DNA of 64,000 bases, from contig CASECZ010000001.1 of assembly GCA_949286725.1 (NCBI GenBank), forward strand, positions 62,001 to 126,000, read 5' to 3'. The notes beneath the pieces were generated by a model that searched no databases, was not told the origin of the DNA, and worked only from the letters and a program-made list of their open reading frames with translations. Both the position numbers and the translations under genes were made by a program. The DNA is from an uncultured Clostridia bacterium. Lineage in GTDB: Bacteria > Bacillota > Clostridia > Christensenellales > CAG-917. Below are positions 50,543 through 59,806 of the stretch, piece after piece (position 1 is the stretch's first letter; the number at the start of each line of letters is the position of its first letter).

Positions 50543-51850
50543 TTATTGTTTGCGTTTGTCGATGATCCTGACCGTCTTGCCCGTGGAAAGAGGCAGACTG
50601 TCGGGAGATACGAGCGTGATTTTCGCGCCCACGCCGAGGTTGCCCATCATATCGTGCTCGATATGGCGGCGCACCTCTTCGATTTTGCGCACTTCGTCCG
50701 AGAATACCTCGGGGGCGAGTTCGACCTGAATTTCCATCGTGTCGAGGTTGCCCGCGCGGTCGACGATTATCTGATAGTGCGAACCGACGATTTCCTTGAT
50801 ATTCATGAGGACGGACTCAATCTGCGACGGGAACACGTTGACGCCGCGGATGATGAGCATATCGTCCGTTCTGCCGCTGACGCGTTTCATTCTGACAAGC
50901 GTTCTGCCGCAATGCGAACACACCTCGTGATTGAGTGCGGAGATGTCGCGCGTGCGGTAACGGATAAGCGGAATACCCTGTTTGTTGAGCGTGGTGAACA
51001 CCAGCTCGCCGTCCGTCTTGTCGGGGACGGGTTGCAGGGTTTCGGGGTCTACTATTTCGGGATAGAAGAAGTCTTCCATCACGTGCAAACCCCAGTCGCC
51101 GCCGCAACTCATAGACACGCCGGGACCGCTGATTTCGGACAGACCGTAGATGTCGTAAGCCTCGATGCCGAGTTTGCGTTCTATCTCGCGTTTCATGTCC
51201 TCCGACCAGGGCTCTGCGCCGAAAATGCCGCGTTTAAGTTTGAAATCGGACAGATTAAGTCCCGCTTTTTCGATTTCCTCGCCGATGACCATTGCGTAAG
51301 AAGGCGTGCACGCAAGCACGGTTGCGCCGAAATCTTTGAGCAAAGTAATCTGTCTCATGGTATTGCCTGCCGACGCGGGCACGGTCATGGAACCGAGCAA
51401 CTCGGAGCCGTAATGCAACCCGAGACCGCCCGTAAACAAACCGTAACCGTACGACACGTGCACAATGTCGTTGCGGTCGCAACCCGCCATAACGAGGGCG
51501 CGTGCGTCGCATACCGCCCAGTCCTCTATGTCGCGTTTGGTGAGACCAACGACAGTGAGTTTGCCCGTCGTGCCGCTGGACGCGTGCACACGCACGATTT
51601 CGCTCTTGGGAGCGGCAAAGCAACCGAACGGATAATTCGCGCGCAAGTCCGCTTTGGTCGTGAACGGCAGTTTCGTTATGTCCTCTATGCCGTGAATATC
51701 CTCGGGTTTCAGACCGATGGCGTCCATCTTTGCGCGGTAGTAGGGTGCGTTGTCGTACATTCTGCGCACCAGCGAACACAGCCTTTCGGACTGCAACGCC
51801 GTCATCTCGTCGCGCGACATTGTTTCGATTTTCTCGTCATAGTATTTCAT
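50543..51850 (-). CDS. paaK: Phenylacetate-CoA ligase (PaaK family)
   Basis: The 435-residue AMP-forming ligase has HASSGTTGKLTVVG near residue 90, GIFGAEPWSEDMK near 217, YDIYGLSEISGPGVS near 238, RYRTRDIS near 305 and the C-terminal TGKTVRIIDKRK. It activates aryl acetates such as phenylacetate or indoleacetate, or in the reverse sense conserves energy from aryl-acetyl-CoA. It sits 10 bases after iorB, which makes aryl-acetyl-CoA, so the two act on one pathway. Confidence 0.94.
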   Translation of the reverse strand: MKYYDEKIETMSRDEMTALQSERLCSLVRRMYDNAPYYRAKMDAIGLKPEDIHGIEDITKLPFTTKADLRANYPFGCFAAPKSEIVRVHASSGTTGKLTVVGLTKRDIEDWAVCDARALVMAGCDRNDIVHVSYGYGLFTGGLGLHYGSELLGSMTVPASAGNTMRQITLLKDFGATVLACTPSYAMVIGEEIEKAGLNLSDFKLKRGIFGAEPWSEDMKREIERKLGIEAYDIYGLSEISGPGVSMSCGGDWGLHVMEDFFYPEIVDPETLQPVPDKTDGELVFTTLNKQGIPLIRYRTRDISALNHEVCSHCGRTLVRMKRVSGRTDDMLIIRGVNVFPSQIESVLMNIKEIVGSHYQIIVDRAGNLDTMEIQVELAPEVFSDEVRKIEEVRRHIEHDMMGNLGVGAKITLVSPDSLPLSTGKTVRIIDKRKQ

Positions 51851-51860
51851 TTTCTGCTCC

Positions 51861-52430
51861 TTACAATTCGTATCCTCTGGACAAGGCGATACGGTTCATA
51901 TCGTAAAGTTTGGGTTTGACGGCGGCTTTGAGCGCGGCGTCGATTTTGTCGAAAGGAATGCCGAGGCTCTTTGCGAGCGCGCCTATCATAATCACGTTGA
52001 CGGTTTTGAGGTTGCCGAGCTCTTCCGCTATGGCGAGCGCGTCCACAACCTGAACCTTGCCTGCGCGTTTGCGGAGTTCGTCGATTATGTTTTCGGGGTA
52101 TTTGCGCACACCCGTGATGACGGGCATGGGCAGAATTTCCTGATTGTTGACGACGATTGTGCCGCCCTCTTTGAGGTAGTTGGTGTAACGGAGCGCTTCG
52201 AGCTTTTCGAACGCGAGAATGATGTCCGCGTCGCGCAGACCGATAATCGGGCTGGTGACTTTGGACGCGATTTTGACGTTGGTCACGACGCTGCCGCCGC
52301 GCTGGGACATACCGTGAATCTCGCTCAGTTTGCAGTCGCTTCCTTCGAGGTCGGCAAGCGCACCGAGTATTCTGGACGCGAGCAGAGTTCCCTGCCCGCC
52401 CACTCCTACGATGAGAATGTTGGCTTTCAT
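51861..52430 (-). CDS. iorB: Indolepyruvate ferredoxin oxidoreductase, beta subunit
   Basis: The 189-residue gamma-type subunit begins NILIVGVGGQGTLLASRIL and has the EIHGMSQRGGSVVTNVKI motif near residue 38. With IorA it oxidises aryl pyruvates to aryl-acetyl-CoA and reduces ferredoxin. It overlaps iorA by 4 bases (ATGA), ensuring equal synthesis. Confidence 0.95.
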   Translation of the reverse strand: MKANILIVGVGGQGTLLASRILGALADLEGSDCKLSEIHGMSQRGGSVVTNVKIASKVTSPIIGLRDADIILAFEKLEALRYTNYLKEGGTIVVNNQEILPMPVITGVRKYPENIIDELRKRAGKVQVVDALAIAEELGNLKTVNVIMIGALAKSLGIPFDKIDAALKAAVKPKLYDMNRIALSRGYEL

Positions 52431-54148
52431 CTTACGCCCTCCTTAATCGCGCCGAACTTGCAGACCTTTTCGCACAGTCCGCAGCCCACGCACAGCGACG
52501 CGTTGATACGCGCCGACCCGTCCGCCTGTTTCTCGATTGCGGGACAACCGAGACGCAGACACATACCGCACTTTCTGCAATCGGATATCGTGCAGGGTGC
52601 GGGATAATCCTTGGTGAGCAACGCGCAAGGACGTCTTGCGACTATGACGGACACGCCTTCGCGCGCGACTTCCTCTTTGACCGCGTTCTCGACTGCCGCG
52701 AGGTCGTAACTGTCCACGACGCGGACGCTGTCGCACCCCACGGTCTTGCAAAGCCCCACGATATCGAGGATTTTGGCAGGTTCCTGTTTGAGGGTCAGAC
52801 CCGTTGCGGGGTGCTGCTGATGACCCGTCATGCCCGTGGTGGAGTTGTCGAGAATGATAAGCGTTATGTTGCTCTTGTTGTAGACGGCGTTGATGAGCCC
52901 CGTTATTCCGCTGTGAATGAACGTGCTGTCGCCGATGACCGCGACGGTGTGCTTGGACTGCTCTTTTCCTCTCGCCTTCTCGAAACCGTGTGCGATACCC
53001 ACGCTTGCACCCATGCATACGACGGTGTCGACGGCGCAAAGCGGAGGTTGCGCGCCGAGCGTGTAGCAACCGATATCCGCGGACACGGTGAGTTTGAGTT
53101 TGTTGAGTATGTAGAACACGCCGCGGTGAGGGCAACCCGCGCACATGACGGGAGGACGCACGGGCAAATCCTGTTTTTCCACCGAGAGTTTCTCGCCGAG
53201 CAGTTTTTCGCGGATTATGGCAACGGACAGTTCGCCTTGTTTGGAGAATATGTTCTTGCCCTCGCAGGCAATGCCGTGCGCTTTGAGCTGATTTTCGAAG
53301 AAGGGTTCCAGTTCCTCGACGACGACAAGGCGTTTCACCTTTGCGGCGAAAGCGCGTATGCGTTCGAAGGGAATGGGATATACCATACCGAGTTTGAACA
53401 CCGACGCATCGGGCAACGCCTCTTTGACATACTCGTAAACTACGCCGCTGCAAATTATGCCGAAGTCGGTTCCCGCCATCTCCTCACGGTCGAAACCGAG
53501 GTCGTTGACGTCCTTTGCCAGTCTGTCCTCGCGCGCCTCGACGGCAACGTGTCTGCCGATTGCGGAGGAAGGCATCATCGTGTACTTCGCCACGTCCTTG
53601 ACGTAAGGACGCAGGGCGACTTCGTTGCGTTCGCCGAGTTCGACCATGCTCTGCGAGTGTGCAAGACGCGTGGTCGTTCTGACGAAAACGGGCGTATCGT
53701 ATTTTTCGGACAACTCGAACGCCGCCATCGTGAAATCCTTTGCCTCCTGGCTGTCCGAGGGTTCGAGCATGGGAATATGCGCGCTTCTTGCGTAGAACCG
53801 CGTGTCCTGTTCGTTCTGCGAACTGTGCATTCCGGGGTCATCGGCTGCAAGAATCACCAGTCCGCCGTTCACGCCCGTATAGGCTACCGTGAACATGGGG
53901 TCGGCGGCGACGTTGACGCCGACGTGTTTCATACACACCATACTGCGCGCACCCGCGATGGATGCACCCACGGCGACTTCGAACGCCACCTTCTCGTTGG
54001 GCGCCCATTCGGCGTAGACTTCGTCGTAACCCGCTATGCACTCGCTGACTTCCGTGGAAGGAGTGCCGGGATACGCAGAGACGACTCTCACGCCCGCTTC
54101 GTACGCGCCGCGCGCTATTGCTGCATTTCCGAGCATCAGTTTTTTCAT
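52427..54148 (-). CDS. iorA: Indolepyruvate ferredoxin oxidoreductase, alpha subunit
   Basis: The 573-residue TPP enzyme starts with GNAAIARGAYEAGVRVVSAYPGTPSTE, has CAGCPHRGVFYILNKL near residue 335, the TPP-binding GDSTFIHSGITGLINAVYNKSNITLIILDNSTTGMTG segment near 402-440, and a C-terminal two-cluster ferredoxin domain (CRKCGMCLRLGCP, CVGCGLCEKVC). All eight cluster cysteines are present. The reduced ferredoxin it yields is a substrate for the hydrogenase at 34163-42340. ATG at 54148 after GGACGG. Confidence 0.95.
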   Translation of the reverse strand: MKKLMLGNAAIARGAYEAGVRVVSAYPGTPSTEVSECIAGYDEVYAEWAPNEKVAFEVAVGASIAGARSMVCMKHVGVNVAADPMFTVAYTGVNGGLVILAADDPGMHSSQNEQDTRFYARSAHIPMLEPSDSQEAKDFTMAAFELSEKYDTPVFVRTTTRLAHSQSMVELGERNEVALRPYVKDVAKYTMMPSSAIGRHVAVEAREDRLAKDVNDLGFDREEMAGTDFGIICSGVVYEYVKEALPDASVFKLGMVYPIPFERIRAFAAKVKRLVVVEELEPFFENQLKAHGIACEGKNIFSKQGELSVAIIREKLLGEKLSVEKQDLPVRPPVMCAGCPHRGVFYILNKLKLTVSADIGCYTLGAQPPLCAVDTVVCMGASVGIAHGFEKARGKEQSKHTVAVIGDSTFIHSGITGLINAVYNKSNITLIILDNSTTGMTGHQQHPATGLTLKQEPAKILDIVGLCKTVGCDSVRVVDSYDLAAVENAVKEEVAREGVSVIVARRPCALLTKDYPAPCTISDCRKCGMCLRLGCPAIEKQADGSARINASLCVGCGLCEKVCKFGAIKEGVR

Positions 54149-54225
54149 ATTTCCGTCCTTAATGTTATATTGCACAATCAATGGTTAAACCGCACATTTC
54201 AACGGTTCAACCGCATATTTCGTCT

Positions 54226-55866
54226 TTATCTTGTCACCTGAACTTCTACAAGGCTTTCTTCTCCGCAATACTTTTCGCGCAGTTTCGGCTTCTCGATTTT
54301 GCCCGTGGGGTTGCGCGGTATCTTGTCGAAGATGATTTTGCGCGGACGTTTGTATCTGGGCAATCCCGCGCAGAACGCATTGATTTTTTCCTCGTCCCAG
54401 TCGGAGTATTCGGGTTTGAGTTCCACGATTGCCGCGGCTATTTCGCCCAGCCGTTCGTCGGGAAGTCCGATGACCGCCACGTCGCGCACCGCTATGCAGG
54501 CGCGGATATAATCCTCGATTTGCACGGGATAGAGGTTTTCGCCGCCCGTGATGATGACGTCTTTCTTTCTGTCGACGAGATAGATAAACCCGTCCTCGTC
54601 CTCGCGCGCCATATCTCCCGTGAACAGCCACCCGTCGGACAGCACGGCTTCCGTCGCCTTTTCGTCCTTGTAGTAGCACACCATGACGCCGTCGCCTTTG
54701 ACGGCGAGTTCGCCCACTTCGCCGCGCGGCACGTCCGAGCGGTCGTCACCGACAATGCGCGTCTGCCAGCCGTAACCCGCTTTGCCTATCGCGCCCACTT
54801 TGTCGATGTTCTCGACGCCGAGGTGTACGCAACCGGGTCCTATACTCTCGCTTAGCCCGTAGTTGGTGTCGTACTGATGAGCGGGAAAAACCTTCTTCCA
54901 GCGCTGTATAAGACTGGGCGGAACGGGTTGCGCGCCTATGTGCATGAGCCGCCATTTCGATAGGTCGTAATCGGCGAGGTTTATCTCGCCGCTGTCGATT
55001 GCGTCGAGTATATCCTGCGCCCACGGCACGAGCAACCACACTATCGACGCCTTTTCGTCCGCCGCCGTCTGCAATATCCATTTGGGGCTGACGCCTTTGA
55101 GAAGTACGGCGCGACTGCCGCTTATAAGGCTGCCGAACCAGTGCATTTTCGCGCCCGTGTGATAAAGGGGCGGTATGCAAAGAAATACGTCGTCGCGGCT
55201 TTGGGAGTGATGTTTCTGTTCCGTAATCGCCGCGCGCACGAGTGCTTTGTGCCTGTGCAGAATGGCTTTCGGAAAGCCCGTGGTGCCGCTGGAAAAGTAT
55301 ATAGCCGAATAGTCCTCGTCCGTGATTTTCACGTCGGGACGCTCGGGCGATGCGTCGCGCATAAGCACTTCGTAACTCTCCGCAAACGTGGGGCAATCCT
55401 CTCCGACGAAGAGCATTCCTTCGATTTTGTCAAGGTCGCCGAACACGGACTCCACGCGTCCCACGAACTCCTTGCCGAAAACCAGCACGGACACGTCGGC
55501 AAGGTCGAGGCAATATTTGATTTCGTCCGCGGTGTAACGGTAGTTGAGGGGCACGGCAAGTCCGCCCGCTTTCAGAATGCCGAAATATATGGGCAGCCAT
55601 TCGAGGCAGTTCATCAGCAGTATGCCCACCTTCTCTCCCCTGCGCAATCCTTTGGAGAGCAACAGGTTGGCAAAACGATTGGCGTGCTCGTCAAACTGCG
55701 CCCAGGCCATCTCCCTGCGATGTTCCTCGTACGGAGTGACTTCGACGAGGGAATAGTCCTTCCATGTAAGTTTGTGCTTTTCTTTGAGTTCGGGGTTTAT
55801 CTCGACGAGACACACTTCGTTGCCGAAGTTGTCGGCGTTGTGTTCCAAATATGCTGTAATCGGCAT
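54226..55866 (-). CDS. AMP-forming acyl-CoA synthetase
   Basis: The 546-residue ANL-family protein has YFSSGTTGFPKAILHRHKALV near residue 183, the A5-like YGLSESIGPGCV near 335, GWLFTGDMAREDEDGFIYLVDRKKDVIITGGENLYPVQIE near 425-465 and the catalytic Lys in NPTGKIEKPKLR near 525. The acyl substrate cannot be told; fatty or aryl acids are possible. The ATG at 55866 follows GAGGAGAG; the longer frame upstream is antisense of the hydratase end. Between the aconitase-like gene and iorA in one operon. Confidence 0.92.
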   Translation of the reverse strand: MPITAYLEHNADNFGNEVCLVEINPELKEKHKLTWKDYSLVEVTPYEEHRREMAWAQFDEHANRFANLLLSKGLRRGEKVGILLMNCLEWLPIYFGILKAGGLAVPLNYRYTADEIKYCLDLADVSVLVFGKEFVGRVESVFGDLDKIEGMLFVGEDCPTFAESYEVLMRDASPERPDVKITDEDYSAIYFSSGTTGFPKAILHRHKALVRAAITEQKHHSQSRDDVFLCIPPLYHTGAKMHWFGSLISGSRAVLLKGVSPKWILQTAADEKASIVWLLVPWAQDILDAIDSGEINLADYDLSKWRLMHIGAQPVPPSLIQRWKKVFPAHQYDTNYGLSESIGPGCVHLGVENIDKVGAIGKAGYGWQTRIVGDDRSDVPRGEVGELAVKGDGVMVCYYKDEKATEAVLSDGWLFTGDMAREDEDGFIYLVDRKKDVIITGGENLYPVQIEDYIRACIAVRDVAVIGLPDERLGEIAAAIVELKPEYSDWDEEKINAFCAGLPRYKRPRKIIFDKIPRNPTGKIEKPKLREKYCGEESLVEVQVTR

Positions 55867-55876
55867 TTCTCTCTCC

Positions 55877-58072
55877 TCAGTTGTGCTTGTAGTAGTTGAT
55901 GAGGCAGCCGTCCAGCACGATTTGCTTTTCGGTGTCGGTAAGCGCGTCCATACGCAGGACAATGTCCGTGACTTTGCCGTCGCGCACGAGTTTCGCGGGG
56001 GTCTCTTTTGCGCCGCTCGCGACAAAGTCGCGCACGTTCCCGACGAAAACCACGTCGCCGACTGCAAACTCCGTTGCGTCGCTGAGCAAAGGCAACATAC
56101 CCCAGTTGATGAGATTGCTGCGGTAGCGTTTGGTCGCGTACTCGCGCGCGATGTTTGCCGCGCCGCCAAGGAAACGCTGACAGCTCGCCGCCTGTTCTCT
56201 CGCGCTGCCGTCGCCGGGTTTGACCGCGAACACCGCACTGCCTATGCCGAGCTCGCCTTTCACGCCCGCAAGTTTTGCCGCCGCGTACACGTCGGCGTTG
56301 TCGCCGTCGCGCACCGCTTTGGAGCGACCTACGTATGCGGGGTCTTTTCTGTTCAGCGCAAACTCCGCAAGCCGCAGAGGATTGCTGCGGTAAGAGGAAG
56401 TCTCGCCCGAGGGTATGAGTTCGTCCGTGGTAGTGACGGGGTCGTTTATGACGCTGCAAACTTTGAGCGCGAGGTTTTCTTTGAGTGGTTCGATTGCGGG
56501 AATGTCCGTGATGTTGGGACCGTACACCAGTTCGGCGTCGGGTTGTGCCTTGCCGAAACCGTTATACACGCGGGACTCGTACGCCGACGCGCAGTACTCG
56601 AAGGGAGCGAAGTTCTCATCGTAATCCAGACCGAGCGCGGAAGTCAGCACGCCGCCGTTTGCCGCCGTGGCGGCAATGGAACGCGCGTCCATAAGCGCAA
56701 CGGACGCAATCTGCCCTTCACCGGGTTTGGAGCCCTCTCTGCGCTCGAAGTTTCTCGTCGTGTGACGGATGGAAAATCCGTTGTTGCAGGGCACGTCGCC
56801 CGCGCCGAAGCAAGGACCGCAGAAGCAGGGTTTCAAAATCGCGCCGCTCTCGATGAGCGATGCCGTGATGCCGTTTTTGACAAGCGCGAGATTTGCGGGC
56901 TGACTGCCAGGGTAAACCGTGAGGTTGAAGGCTCCGTTGCCGACGGATTTGCCTTTCAGAATGTTCGCGGCGGTGGCGATGTTGTCGTAGATACCGCCCG
57001 CGCAACCCGCGATTACGCCCTGCGAAACGACGACTTTGCCGTCCTTGATTTTGTCGGTAAGACGGAAAGTGCCTTCTTTCAGACCGAGCAGTTTGTTGCC
57101 CTCTTTCTCGACTTTAGAGAGTATCTCTTCGGGATTGGCGATGACGTCGGCGAGCTTGTACACGTTGGAGGGGTGGAAAGGCAGGGCTATCATCGGCTCG
57201 ACTTTGTCGAGGTCGATGACGATGCCCGCATCGTACAACGCACCCTCTTTCGGAGCGATTGTCGCAAACTCCTTCTCCCTGCCGTAAGCGGCAAGATATT
57301 CGCGCACTTTGTCGTCGGTGCGCCACACGGAACTGAGACACGCACTTTCGGTGGTCATGACGTCTATGCCGTTGCGGAACTCGACGGACAACGCATCGAT
57401 GCCGTCTCCTACGAATTCGAGCACGGCGTTTTTGACGAAACCGTCGCGGAAAACCGCGCCGATGAGCGTCAGCGCAACGTCCTGCGGACCGACGCCCTTT
57501 CTGACTTTGCCTTTGAGCTCGACGGCGATGACCCTGGGATATGCTATGTCGTAAGTGCGGTTGAGCAGTTGTTTGACAAGTTCGGGTCCGCCCTCGCCTA
57601 TCGCCATGGTGCCGATTGCACCGTAACGGGTGTGACTGTCGCTGCCGAGTATCATTTTGCCGGGAGCCGCGAACATCTCGCGCATATAGCTGTGAATAAC
57701 CGCGACGTTTGCGGGCACGTATATGCCGCCGTATTTCTTTGCGGCGGAAAGTCCGAACACGTGGTCGTCCTCGTTAATTGTGCCGCCTACGGCGCAAAGG
57801 CTGTTGTGGCAGTTGGTGAGCACATACGGAATGGGAAACTCTTTAAGACCGCTGGCACGCGCAGACTGAATAATCCCGACATAGGTTATATCGTGCGACG
57901 CCATAGCGTCGAAACGGATTTTCAGCGCGGAGTCGTCACCCGACGTATTGTGCGCGGAAAGAACGGAGTACGCCATCGTTCCTTTTGCGGAGGGCGTCAC
58001 GTCCTTGCAGTCCTCGACGGGAAGGATACTGCCGTTGCGATAACACATCTGACGATTGAAAAGTTTAATCAT
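55877..58072 (-). CDS. Aconitase-superfamily hydratase (YbhJ-like)
   Basis: The 731-residue protein has aconitase-type cluster Cys in IAGCAGGIYDN near residue 365 and FCGPCFGAGD near 425, LGSDSHTRYGAIGTMAIGEGG near 145, the swivel-domain RYRSNLINWGMLPL near 655 and GSKPGEGQI near 450. It differs from AcnA/AcnB and from LeuC/LeuD and resembles the hydratases of the E. coli YbhJ kind, whose substrate is unsettled. It is the first gene of the ior operon. Start ATG with GAGG inside the palindrome at 58077-58090. Aconitate hydratase activity is possible but unproven. Confidence 0.85.
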   Translation of the reverse strand: MIKLFNRQMCYRNGSILPVEDCKDVTPSAKGTMAYSVLSAHNTSGDDSALKIRFDAMASHDITYVGIIQSARASGLKEFPIPYVLTNCHNSLCAVGGTINEDDHVFGLSAAKKYGGIYVPANVAVIHSYMREMFAAPGKMILGSDSHTRYGAIGTMAIGEGGPELVKQLLNRTYDIAYPRVIAVELKGKVRKGVGPQDVALTLIGAVFRDGFVKNAVLEFVGDGIDALSVEFRNGIDVMTTESACLSSVWRTDDKVREYLAAYGREKEFATIAPKEGALYDAGIVIDLDKVEPMIALPFHPSNVYKLADVIANPEEILSKVEKEGNKLLGLKEGTFRLTDKIKDGKVVVSQGVIAGCAGGIYDNIATAANILKGKSVGNGAFNLTVYPGSQPANLALVKNGITASLIESGAILKPCFCGPCFGAGDVPCNNGFSIRHTTRNFERREGSKPGEGQIASVALMDARSIAATAANGGVLTSALGLDYDENFAPFEYCASAYESRVYNGFGKAQPDAELVYGPNITDIPAIEPLKENLALKVCSVINDPVTTTDELIPSGETSSYRSNPLRLAEFALNRKDPAYVGRSKAVRDGDNADVYAAAKLAGVKGELGIGSAVFAVKPGDGSAREQAASCQRFLGGAANIAREYATKRYRSNLINWGMLPLLSDATEFAVGDVVFVGNVRDFVASGAKETPAKLVRDGKVTDIVLRMDALTDTEKQIVLDGCLINYYKHN

Positions 58073-58076
58073 AAAT

Positions 58077-58090
58077 ACCTCGTACGAGGT
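58077..58090. promoter_or_regulatory. 14-bp perfect palindrome over the hydratase ribosome binding site
   Basis: ACCTCGTACGAGGT is a perfect palindrome. Its 3' half on the minus strand supplies the GAGG of the ribosome binding site, 4 bases before the ATG, and it lies just downstream of the transcription start. It could be an operator or an RNA hairpin that hides the ribosome binding site. Confidence 0.65.
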
Positions 58091-58092
58091 TT

Positions 58093-58121
58093 ATTATATT
58101 ATGTGCATACGCATTAGTCAA
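58093..58121 (-). promoter_or_regulatory. Promoter of the hydratase-ior operon
   Basis: TTGACT (58121-58116), 17 bases, TATAAT (58098-58093), giving a leader of only about 15 bases. Confidence 0.85.
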
Positions 58122-58260
58122 ACGAAAAGTCGCCGCGGACGGAATAAAACCGCGCAAAGCCCGCGCAACCCGCCGTATCCCTCCCGCCGCGCTTTTTGCG
58201 GTACGTCGACGCCGCAACGTCGGCGAATAAACACACCTGTGTTTTCCGCATTCTAATGCG

Positions 58261-58295
58261 GTGAAAATAAAAAAGCGTGTCCGAAAAGGCACGCT
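58261..58295 (-). terminator. Terminator of the valS operon
   Basis: AGCGTG / CACGCT stem with a small inner TCC/GG extension, followed on the minus strand by six U residues, after the DUF2156-GNAT gene. Confidence 0.9.
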
Positions 58296-58318
58296 CTCGT
58301 CTTGTTGCCGACACGCGG

Positions 58319-59758
58319 TCATATCGTGCGTGTGAGATATGTAAAGGTATACTCCCTTTCGGGTTTTGTGGTCACGGCGCGGAAACCGAGTTTTGCCAGA
58401 TTGTTGAGAGAGGGAGAATTGTCGAACTGCACCACGGCGCACAACACGGCGGGAGACAGATTTTCCTTTGCGCGGCGCAACACTTCCTCGCACAGCGCAC
58501 CCGAAATCCCGAGCCCGCGCATTTTGCGTGCCGTCATTATTCCGCCGAATTCGTAATACTGTCTGCCCTCTTTCTCGCCGCAGATTTCCGCGAGTTTGTC
58601 GCCGTACTCCTTGTCCGTGTCGTAGGCGCAGGTCGCCACGAGTTCGCCGTTGAAAAATGCACCCGACATTCCTCCGCATTTCAGCACTCCGTGCAGTTCT
58701 TCGGGGGTGTAGTTGAGGAAAAACAGTTTGTTTTTGAGCTGTTCGCGCTCCCCTTCCAGAAAGCCGTAAACCGTGTCGAAATCCTCGTCGCCGAGGACGC
58801 GGAACTCGTACTTGTCGCGCGAAAGTTTGACTTTTTGCGTATCCTTCTCGAAAAAGCGTCCCGTGCGTTCGGCGTAACAGTCCGAAACGTGCTTTGCGGG
58901 TTTGAGTATGTATTTTTCCAACAAGAATTCGGGATAGTAGCTGAGTTTGGACTTGCGCAGTCCTTCCAGCCCCATATCCTCCTGTCGGTTTATGTATTCG
59001 CACTCCGAGAAGTGTTTTTTCGCAAACGCGTTGGCAAGATAACTGTACACCCCTTCGAAAGAGGTGTCGGCTTTTTCGTACATCTCTATGCCGACGCCCG
59101 CGGAATCGATTTCGCCGATTGCAATCCCCGCGATTTTGCCGTCCGCGCGCAGTATGTCGCAGAAGAGTTCCCCGCGCAACGCCGCATTCAACCAGCCTCG
59201 CACGATTTCGTGCTCCCGCTTTGCGCTCTCCTCCGCCTTGTCGTCGAACTCGCGCGCGGCAAGCCAGTCGCTCTCGAAACGGGCGACGTCGTCGAGGTCG
59301 CCTTCGCAAAGCGCGTCGAAACTGACCTTATACGAACTTTCGAAGCGGGCGATATGATTGCGTTTTGCGTGATAACGCTTGCCCGAAAGGGAGATGAAAT
59401 CCCCGGCTTTGTAAATATACTCCGCCCAGTCGCGGTGCGTGTAGACGTAATATCCGCCGTAGGTGTCGGCAACGAATTTGTCCGTGCAGAAGGCAAAACA
59501 GGCGTCGTCGGGAAGAGCAAGCACGGCTTCTTCCACCGTGACCGACGAACCCGCTTTCACCAGCGGCGGCCAATAGTAGACCCCGTCGTCGACATAGGCG
59601 CGCAGATACAGCACGTCGTTCGTGACGCGGTATTCGCCCTTTTCGAACCAGCATATGAAAGCGTAGTAAGAATAATCGCTTCCCACGTAGCCGCTGCCGC
59701 GCAGAAAGTCGGCGAGAATTTCTTTGAGATTTTCGTCAAAGGGAACAAATTCGGACAT
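58319..59758 (-). CDS. DUF2156-type acyltransferase fused to a GNAT domain
   Basis: A 479-residue soluble protein of two halves. Residues 1 to about 300 resemble DUF2156 proteins (a GNAT-like fold also found in phosphatidylglycerol lysyltransferases): GDFISLSGKRYHAKRNHIARFESSY near 118, GIAIGEIDSAGVGIEMYEKADTSFEGVYSYLANAFA near 210-245 and EYINRQEDMGLEGLRKSKLSYYP near 255. Residues about 320-479 are a GNAT acetyltransferase with GGIMTARKMRGLGISGALCEEVL near 415 (the R/Q-x-x-G-x-G acetyl-CoA loop) and NNLAKLGFRAV near 460. Substrate unknown. ATG at 59758; the previous gene ends 48 bases upstream. Confidence 0.85.
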   Translation of the reverse strand: MSEFVPFDENLKEILADFLRGSGYVGSDYSYYAFICWFEKGEYRVTNDVLYLRAYVDDGVYYWPPLVKAGSSVTVEEAVLALPDDACFAFCTDKFVADTYGGYYVYTHRDWAEYIYKAGDFISLSGKRYHAKRNHIARFESSYKVSFDALCEGDLDDVARFESDWLAAREFDDKAEESAKREHEIVRGWLNAALRGELFCDILRADGKIAGIAIGEIDSAGVGIEMYEKADTSFEGVYSYLANAFAKKHFSECEYINRQEDMGLEGLRKSKLSYYPEFLLEKYILKPAKHVSDCYAERTGRFFEKDTQKVKLSRDKYEFRVLGDEDFDTVYGFLEGEREQLKNKLFFLNYTPEELHGVLKCGGMSGAFFNGELVATCAYDTDKEYGDKLAEICGEKEGRQYYEFGGIMTARKMRGLGISGALCEEVLRRAKENLSPAVLCAVVQFDNSPSLNNLAKLGFRAVTTKPEREYTFTYLTRTI

Positions 59759-59806
59759 AATACACCGAAACCGCGCCCGAAGTGTCGGTCGCGGCGGAAA
59801 GTCTTG

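Noticed and set aside
55772..58117. 781-codon plus-strand frame opposite the hydratase gene
   Set aside because: Antisense of the aconitase-family gene; composition biased and no promoter.
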